A stretch of 20,272 nt of DNA, taken from positions 1-20,272 of IMG/VR virus record IMGVR_UViG_3300025428_000024, one strand, 5' to 3'. The translations under genes were made by a program, and so were the position numbers. The notes below the pieces were generated by a model. The model saw nothing but the letters and a program-made list of their open reading frames with translations, was not told the DNA's origin and made no database searches. The stretch is from a virus. Below are positions 12,134-17,474 of the stretch, piece by piece (positions within the stretch are counted from its first letter, which is position 1; each line of letters opens with the position of its first letter).

Positions 12134-14954
12134 CTCTGAATTAAGTGCCAGTATTTTATCTGAAGTAACGATATTTAATAAATACGCGAAACATTTAGAA
12201 GATAAAGAAAGAAGGGAGACTTGGGATGAGATTTGTGATAGGTACGAAACTATGATGATAGAGAAGTACCCTAGTGAAGCACCTAATATCGTAGTAGCCT
12301 TAGACTATGTAAGAGCTAAGAAAGTATTACCTTCTATGAGAGCTATGCAATTTGCAGGTCCGGCTATAAGTAAGAATCATGCACGTATTTATAATTGTGC
12401 GTACTTACCTGTAGATGATTATAGAGCTTTTAGTGAAGGTATGTTCTTACTTTTAGGAGGTACAGGTTTAGGTTATTCCGTGCAAATGCATCATGTAGAT
12501 AAATTACCTGAAATAGTTAAACCTCTTAAAGAGAAGAAGTATCTTATAGGAGATAGTCTAGAAGGTTGGGCTGATGCAGTTAAAGTGCTGTTTAAAGCTT
12601 ATTTTGGATTAAGTAAATATAAACCAAGATTTGATTTTTCTGATATAAGACCAAAGGGAGCCAGGCTAGTTACCGCAGGAGGTAAAGCGCCTGGCCCTGG
12701 GCCATTAAAAGAATGTTTAGTTAAGATAGAGAATATCTTAGAATCTAAACAAACTGGAGATAAATTAAAACCTATAGAGTGCCATGATATTATTTGTCAT
12801 ATAGCTAACTCTGTATTGTCTGGAGGTATTAGAAGATCAGCTTGTATAGCTTTATTTTCTTTTGATGACCCAGAGATGACAGAATGTAAGTACGGTAACT
12901 GGTGGGAGACAAATGAACAAAGAGGTAGAAGTAATAACTCTGCTGTAATTGTAAGAAATAAAGTATCTAAAGAAGACTTTTTAAGTCTTTGGAAAAAGAT
13001 AGAGTTGTCTAATTCAGGAGAACCTGGTATTTATTTTACAGATGATAAAGATTGGGGAACTAACCCTTGTTGTTTTACAGGTAATACATCACTTTTAACT
13101 GAATACGGTAAATTAAATTTTTCTGAAATAGTAGAAGAATTTGGTGGAGAGTTAAATGCCTATAATTATAAAGGTGAATTAGTACCTTGTAAAGTTTGGT
13201 ATACAGGTGTTAAAAAAGTAATTACTCCAATACTATCTAACTATGGAGAGCGTTTTACTTGTACACCAGATCATGTGTTTATGTTAACTGATGGTACTAA
13301 ATGTGAGGCTAAAGACCTTGTGGGTAAAAGAATAATGCCTTTTGTGCAATTTAATAAAACTGTTAGTGAGTATACTAAGTATGGATTCATACAAGGTAAT
13401 ATCTCTTTAGGTGGGTTAGCTTCTGATACTCATAAAGGACTTGAAATTTATTTTGGAGAAAAAGATTTAGATGTAGCTATACTGTTTGGGTATGAAACTA
13501 CAGGTAAACAATATGTTACTGGTTATAATGAAATACTAGATTCTTTAGGATTTTCATCTGAACCATTACCTACTAGAGAATTGCCTGCTAGCTTTAGTAA
13601 GTTTAGTAGAGAAGAAATAAACCACTTTTTACAAGGTTTATATTCAGCTAATGGCTCTATAGTAAAAGGTCATAGAATAGCATTTAAAACTACTAGTAAA
13701 GTACTTGTACATCAACTAAGAAGTGTACTAAGTGATTTAAATATATATACTTACATAACTATAAATAAAGAGAAAGATGTTCAATTTAAGAATGGCCTTT
13801 ATACTTGTAAAGAGTCGTATGATTTAAATATAAGTAAATATAGTAGTCTGTTAATTTTTGCAGAGTGTATTAACTTTATACATCAGTATAAACAAGATGC
13901 ATTGTATGCATTAATAAAATCTAAAGCGCCTAAAGTATTAAGCATTTCAGAAGATATACATGAAACAGACGTATATGATTTTAGTTTAAATGATGATACA
14001 CATTGGGGAGTTGTAGCAGGTCAGTTTATTGCACATAACTGTGAAGTAGCTTTAAGGCCTAATCAATTCTGTAATCTAACTGAAGTAAATGTATCTAATA
14101 TAAAAGATGAGCAAGATCTTCATACAAGAGTATCTGTTGCAGCTTATTTAGGCACCTTACAAGCAGGTTTTACAGACTTTCATTACCTCAGACCTGTATG
14201 GAGAACTACTACAGAGAAAGAAGCTCTAATAGGCGTGGGAATGACTGGTATAGCTTCTGGTGAAGTGTTAAAGTATAATCTTAAGAATACAGCTGAAGTA
14301 GCTAAAACTATAAATAAAACAACAGCTGAAGATATTGGTATAAACCAAGCCGCTAGAACTACTGTAATAAAGCCATCTGGAACGACTAGTTGTGTATTAG
14401 GAACATCATCTGGAATACATGCTTGGCATAATGATTACTATATTAGGCGTATTAGGATTATGAAGAATGATCCATTATATACTTACCTAGTAATTAATCA
14501 TCCTGAGTTAATAGAAGATGATCAATTAAGAAGCCATGATACAGCAGTAATATCTATTCCACAAAAAGCTCCGCAAGGAGCTATTGTAAGAACTGAATCT
14601 ACATTTGATCTATTAGAACGTGTAAAGAAGTTTAACTTAGAGTGGGTTAGATCTGGTCATAGGAAAGGTGCAAATACAAATAATGTAAGCGCTACTATAT
14701 CAGTTAAACCTACTGAATGGCCTTCTGTTGGTGAGTGGATGTGGAATAATAAACATACTTTTAATGGATTAAGTGTATTACCGTATGATAATGGTTCATA
14801 TATACAAGCGCCATTTGAAGATTGTACTGAAGAGAAATATAAAGAATTAATGAAAACCCTAACAAGTGTAGATTTGAGTAAAGTTATTGAGTTATCTGAT
14901 AGCACAGAATTTACTCAAGAAGCAGCTTGTGCAGGTGGAAAATGCGAAGTATAA
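12108..14954 (+). CDS. nrdJ: Class II (B12-dependent) ribonucleoside-triphosphate reductase containing an intein
   Basis: 948 residues as translated, about 625 after removal of a 323-residue intein. RNR motifs: LPSMRAMQFAGP, IYNCAYLP (redox Cys), GGTGLGYSVQ, SGGIRRSA, NPC-CEVAL (radical Cys321 and Glu646, split by the intein), QFCNLTEVN, PSGTTSCVLGTSSGIHAWH, and the C-terminal redox pair AACAGGKCEV. No NrdB radical subunit is adjacent. The C-terminal Cys pair and the SGGIRRSA type agree with the monomeric adenosylcobalamin enzyme that reduces NTPs to dNTPs. No N-terminal ATP-cone is visible. It would enlarge dNTP pools for phage replication and needs host B12. Its stop overlaps the next ATG as TAATG. 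Confidence 0.85.
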   Translation: MNQESVLTDSELSASILSEVTIFNKYAKHLEDKERRETWDEICDRYETMMIEKYPSEAPNIVVALDYVRAKKVLPSMRAMQFAGPAISKNHARIYNCAYLPVDDYRAFSEGMFLLLGGTGLGYSVQMHHVDKLPEIVKPLKEKKYLIGDSLEGWADAVKVLFKAYFGLSKYKPRFDFSDIRPKGARLVTAGGKAPGPGPLKECLVKIENILESKQTGDKLKPIECHDIICHIANSVLSGGIRRSACIALFSFDDPEMTECKYGNWWETNEQRGRSNNSAVIVRNKVSKEDFLSLWKKIELSNSGEPGIYFTDDKDWGTNPCCFTGNTSLLTEYGKLNFSEIVEEFGGELNAYNYKGELVPCKVWYTGVKKVITPILSNYGERFTCTPDHVFMLTDGTKCEAKDLVGKRIMPFVQFNKTVSEYTKYGFIQGNISLGGLASDTHKGLEIYFGEKDLDVAILFGYETTGKQYVTGYNEILDSLGFSSEPLPTRELPASFSKFSREEINHFLQGLYSANGSIVKGHRIAFKTTSKVLVHQLRSVLSDLNIYTYITINKEKDVQFKNGLYTCKESYDLNISKYSSLLIFAECINFIHQYKQDALYALIKSKAPKVLSISEDIHETDVYDFSLNDDTHWGVVAGQFIAHNCEVALRPNQFCNLTEVNVSNIKDEQDLHTRVSVAAYLGTLQAGFTDFHYLRPVWRTTTEKEALIGVGMTGIASGEVLKYNLKNTAEVAKTINKTTAEDIGINQAARTTVIKPSGTTSCVLGTSSGIHAWHNDYYIRRIRIMKNDPLYTYLVINHPELIEDDQLRSHDTAVISIPQKAPQGAIVRTESTFDLLERVKKFNLEWVRSGHRKGANTNNVSATISVKPTEWPSVGEWMWNNKHTFNGLSVLPYDNGSYIQAPFEDCTEEKYKELMKTLTSVDLSKVIELSDSTEFTQEAACAGGKCEV
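13071..14039 (+). other. Intein with DOD (LAGLIDADG-type) endonuclease domain, 323 aa
   Basis: In-frame insertion in NrdJ, residues 322-644. It begins with Cys1 (CFTGNTSLLTEYGK, block A). Block B is FTCTPDHVFM with His68 of the intein. Block F is TDVYDFSLNDDTHWG and block G is VAGQFIAHN, ending His-Asn before Cys+1 of the extein. These are all the residues needed for protein splicing. Between blocks B and F is an endonuclease-like insert: GFIQGNISLGG (105-115) in the place of the first LAGLIDADG, LPASFSKFS, then FLQGLYSANGSI (186-197) in the place of the second. Both have Asn (110 and 194) where the catalytic Asp is expected. Splicing would rejoin NPC to CEVAL, restoring the reductase active site. 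Confidence 0.88.
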
Positions 14955-15382
14955 TGCCAGAATATAAATTTCATTATAAACCTGAAACAATAGCTAATGA
15001 TTTTTTAACTTCACCATTTGAAAGAATTGTTGGGCAAAGTTGGGGGCATAAAGTATCTCCTATAAAAGAACAAGGTCTTAAAAAGTTTGATCAAGGTAAG
15101 CCTAAATTCACTTCTATACCTCAAAAGGCTTTATTAGAAGTTGCTAAAGTGTTTACACATGGTGCAGAAAAGTATGGAATGTTTAACTATAGCTTAGGTA
15201 CAGATAATACTAGACTAGTTGATGCATTATTAAGGCACACTAATCAGTATTTAACTGGAGAAGATATAGATGAATCAGGAGTACATCATTTGGCCTGCGT
15301 AGCAGCTAATGCTTTAATGGCTTTAGATGCACATTTAACAGGTAAAGAAAGAGACACTCGTAATAGTGTTTATAAATCATAA
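14954..15382 (+). CDS. dATP/dGTP pyrophosphohydrolase-like protein (DUF5664, MazG-related)
   Basis: 142 residues from ATG 14954, which overlaps the NrdJ stop as TAATG; an upstream in-frame TTG would only add NrdJ-overlapping residues. The family signature is clear: KKFDQGKPKFTSIPQKALLEVAKVFTHGAEKYG is followed by NYSLG, RLVDALLRHTNQYLTGEDIDESGVHHLACVAANALMALDAHL. The Glu/His/Asp helices (VAKVFTHGAEKYG, EDIDESGVHH) fit the all-alpha NTP pyrophosphohydrolase fold. Such enzymes hydrolyse dATP and dGTP to monophosphates; some phages use a relative in the route to 2-aminoadenine DNA. Pairing with NrdJ suggests dNTP pool shaping. No PurZ-like gene is in the window. Quoted signature stretches are fragments of one region. 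Confidence 0.75.
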   Translation: MPEYKFHYKPETIANDFLTSPFERIVGQSWGHKVSPIKEQGLKKFDQGKPKFTSIPQKALLEVAKVFTHGAEKYGMFNYSLGTDNTRLVDALLRHTNQYLTGEDIDESGVHHLACVAANALMALDAHLTGKERDTRNSVYKS

Positions 15383-15408
15383 TGTTCCGTAAATTGAACA
15401 AAATAGTG

Positions 15409-15416
15409 TATTTTTG
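15409..15416 (+). promoter_or_regulatory. Bacteroidota -7-like motif in the intergenic region
   Basis: TATTTTTG fits TAnnTTTG and lies in the only sizeable gene-free gap of the right-hand block, 135 nt before the next ATG. No convincing -33 partner is at the right spacing, so this is weak. Confidence 0.25.
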
Positions 15417-15445
15417 TTTATTATAAGAAACATTATATCCTAATT

Positions 15446-15502
15446 AAATAGTTAATATTTTAGCTAAAATCATTAAATTTGTTTAAAATAGCTAATATTT
15501 TA
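15446..15502 (+). repeat. Two 17-bp direct repeats 40 bp apart
   Basis: AAATAGTTAATATTTTA (15446-15462) and AAATAGCTAATATTTTA (15486-15502) differ at one base and start exactly 40 bp apart, close to four helical turns. Both are in an almost pure AT stretch. They may be paired protein-binding sites. The AT bias raises the chance of coincidence. Confidence 0.5.
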
Positions 15503-15533
15503 ATACTTTTAGTATTAATTTGTTAGCTATTTT
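15485..15533 (+). repeat. 49-nt bipartite palindrome (cruciform or RNA hairpin)
   Basis: Outer arms AAAATAGCTAA (15485-15495) and TTAGCTATTTT (15523-15533) are perfect 11-bp complements. Inner arms TTAATACT (15500-15507) and AGTATTAA (15511-15518) are perfect 8-bp complements with a 3-nt loop. A symmetric 4x4 interior loop separates them. It sits 17 nt before the ATG at 15551, in a gene-free gap 15383-15550 that otherwise shows only AT-rich sequence. Possible roles: operator, terminator-like leader structure, or replication element. Confidence 0.6.
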
Positions 15534-15550
15534 ACTCTAAAATATATAGT

Positions 15551-16498
15551 ATGACTTTAAAACAATTAAAGAAAAAGCTTATAGATTGCCCTGGTTACAG
15601 AGAAAATGGTGCTGCAACAGTTGCAAAACATTTAGGAGTATCTGAAAAGATGGTTCGTAAAGCTAAAAAAGAGCTTCGTGAAGAAGAAAGAGCTAGAGAT
15701 TTGGCTGAAATACAGCCTAAAGTAAATCAATTACAGTATGAAGAGCCGGAGATTATCCAAAGTAATGGAATATATAAACCTGTTCAAAGGTTATCTAATT
15801 TGGGAGGTTTTAATATTAACAAGTTGATAGATGTAAATACTCTAGTAATTCCTGATACACATGAACCATTCTGCAAAGCAGGAGTTATGGAGCATTGCTA
15901 TAGAATAAAAGAGAAGTATAACTGTACTAGAGTAGTACATATTGGAGATGAGGTAGATGCATGCGCTATTTCTCAATGGGAACATGATCCAGATGGTATG
16001 TCTGCAGGAGATGAGGCTATTTTAGCTCAAGCAAAGATGAAACAATGGTATTTAAATTTCCCAGAGGTATATGTATGCATCGGAAATCACACAGCAAGGC
16101 CATTTAGATTAGCTAAGACAGCCGGAATACCCTCTAAGTTCATAAAGACCTATAGAGAGTCTTGGGAAGCTCCAGAGGGCTGGAAATGGGCTGATTCTTG
16201 GGAGTTTGATGGAGTACACTTTACACATGGCACAGGACATTCAGGCCCTAGAGCAGCTATTACAGTTGCTATGAGGTACCAAATGAATGTAGTAATGGGG
16301 CATATACACTCAGAAGCAGGTATACAGTATGCAGCTAATAAGCATAGATTAGTATGGGGTATGCAAGTAGGTGGTGCTATAGATGACAAATCTTACGCTG
16401 CAGCGTATGCTAAAGATCAATTAAAGAAATCAATTGTAGGTTGTGGTGTTATATTAAATAACGGCACACTACCAGTTTATGAACCAATGAAATTATAA
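15551..16498 (+). CDS. Calcineurin-like metallophosphoesterase with N-terminal helix-turn-helix
   Basis: 315 residues. Residues 1-50 form a DNA-binding-like module (AATVAKHLGVSEKMVRKAKKEL) and a basic/acidic helix. The phosphoesterase domain begins near 97 and has the metal-site motifs in order: VIPDTHEPF (Asp-x-His), VHIGDEVDA (Gly-Asp-x-x-Asp), VCIGNHTARP (Gly-Asn-His, with Thr for the usual Asp/Glu), FTHGTGHSG and VVMGHIHSEAG (Gly-His-x-His). It is expected to be a two-metal phosphatase or nuclease; the helix-turn-helix suggests action on DNA. It follows the palindromic region and is separated by 4 nt from a second phosphoesterase. Substrate unknown. Confidence 0.8.
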   Translation: MTLKQLKKKLIDCPGYRENGAATVAKHLGVSEKMVRKAKKELREEERARDLAEIQPKVNQLQYEEPEIIQSNGIYKPVQRLSNLGGFNINKLIDVNTLVIPDTHEPFCKAGVMEHCYRIKEKYNCTRVVHIGDEVDACAISQWEHDPDGMSAGDEAILAQAKMKQWYLNFPEVYVCIGNHTARPFRLAKTAGIPSKFIKTYRESWEAPEGWKWADSWEFDGVHFTHGTGHSGPRAAITVAMRYQMNVVMGHIHSEAGIQYAANKHRLVWGMQVGGAIDDKSYAAAYAKDQLKKSIVGCGVILNNGTLPVYEPMKL

Positions 16499-16502
16499 TA
16501 TT

Positions 16503-17036
16503 ATGTGTACAGTAAGATTCATAGGATGTCTACATTTAGGGCATCGTTGGATGGCTAAACATAGGGGTTTTGAGGAAAGCTATTTGCATGATGATTGGTT
16601 ATATCAGCAATGGAATAAAGTAGTTCACCCTAGGGATCTTACCTACATTTTAGGTGACGTAACTATGGAGTCTAGTAAAGAATATCCTATATTAAGTCAA
16701 CTTAAAGGTAGGAAGATTGTAGTACTAGGTAATCATGATCTACCTAAACATACTAGAAAGCTACTAGACCATGTAGAATCTGTAGCTGGTATGGTAGACT
16801 ATAAAGGTTTTGCATTAACACATTCACCTATACACCCTGATGAGATGGGTATGTATAGAGGAAATATTCATGCACATATACATGAGAATCAATTACAAGA
16901 GTTTTATGCTAGAGAATTATACAATGATAGACCTACTTTAAAACCTACATTAAGTAAGTATGTAAATGTAGATGCGCACTTAATCAATTATACACCTAAA
17001 ACAATAGACGAGCTATGGGGGAATTCATTAACTTAA
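16503..17036 (+). CDS. Second metallophosphoesterase, divergent first metal motif
   Basis: 177 residues, the length of small phage phosphoesterases. Motifs: FIGCLHLGHRWM in the first position, where the usual SDTHFGH-type sequence has Asp and this has Cys9; TYILGDVTM (Gly-Asp); VVLGNHDLPKH (Gly-Asn-His-Asp); LTHSPIHPDE; NIHAHIHEN (Ala-His-x-His rather than Gly-His-x-His); and the family end VNVDAHLINYTPKTIDEL. The overall fold is complete. Loss of the Asp ligand could change metal use or lower activity. The gene overlaps the next by 22 nt. Whether the two adjacent phosphoesterases act on the same substrate cannot be told. Confidence 0.8.
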   Translation: MCTVRFIGCLHLGHRWMAKHRGFEESYLHDDWLYQQWNKVVHPRDLTYILGDVTMESSKEYPILSQLKGRKIVVLGNHDLPKHTRKLLDHVESVAGMVDYKGFALTHSPIHPDEMGMYRGNIHAHIHENQLQEFYARELYNDRPTLKPTLSKYVNVDAHLINYTPKTIDELWGNSLT

Positions 17037-17434
17037 GTAAAATCCTAAAAAACAGGATAAAATGTAACTTATGTGGCGATATTATAGAATCAAAGCATGT
17101 TCACGATATGGAAACATGTTCTTGTGGATCTTGCTTTGTAGATGGTGGCCAAACTTACATAAGAGTAGGTTATAATAATCCAGGTGATATCACAGATATG
17201 GCTGTTTATGATGATGGTGAGCATGAAACACGTAGGAATAACTTACGGTGGGGTGTTAACTTTACCAAAAACATGGATAGATTACCTAAGACAGAGTGGA
17301 GATATATTAAAGATCTAAATACAGATCACATTAAAGCTATCTTAGATGGTGGGTGGTGTAGAGATAATATGTTCTACATAGAAGTATTCACAGATGAGCT
17401 AAAATATCGAGAAGATAATAAGATATTTGAATAA
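17015..17434 (+). CDS. Small zinc-ribbon protein (DUF7695-like)
   Basis: 139 residues. The N-terminal third carries the signature RIKCNLCGDIIESKHVHD, then TCSCGSCFVDGGQTYIRVG: two CxxC-type pairs that would bind one zinc, followed by a Gly-Gly turn. I associate this pattern with a widespread uncharacterised family of phages and bacteria. The remaining two-thirds has Trp/Asp-rich stretches (NNLRWGVNFTKNMDRLPKTEW) and may be a second domain. The ATG at 17015 lies in the preceding gene; the first CxxC begins near residue 17, so a slightly later start is possible. Function unknown. It is the last gene of the plus-strand block. Confidence 0.7.
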   Translation: MGEFINLSKILKNRIKCNLCGDIIESKHVHDMETCSCGSCFVDGGQTYIRVGYNNPGDITDMAVYDDGEHETRRNNLRWGVNFTKNMDRLPKTEWRYIKDLNTDHIKAILDGGWCRDNMFYIEVFTDELKYREDNKIFE

Positions 17435-17435
17435 A

Positions 17436-17474
17436 CAAAAAACCCCTAGATTTTATGTCTAGGGGTTCTTTTTT
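17436..17474. terminator. Bidirectional intrinsic terminator between converging genes
   Basis: AACCCCTAGA (17441-17450) pairs perfectly with TCTAGGGGTT (17458-17467) around TTTTATG. T-run on the plus side (17469-17474) and A-run on the other side (17437-17442, T-run for the minus strand) make it work both ways. It separates the plus-strand block from the minus-strand gene, and its T-run reaches into that gene's stop codon. Confidence 0.92.

Noticed and set aside
13071-14039. Second group I intron or separate gene inside nrdJ
   Set aside because: The insertion is in frame without stops and has complete intein blocks A, B, F and G; no R or S elements of a group I intron are present.
14927-14953. 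Upstream TTG start for the pyrophosphohydrolase gene
   Set aside because: It would translate the NrdJ C-terminal codons out of frame; ATG 14954 overlaps the stop as TAATG and begins the recognisable protein.
15446-15533. CRISPR-like or iteron array
   Set aside because: Only two copies of the direct repeat, no series of spacers, and the second copy is partly one arm of the palindrome.
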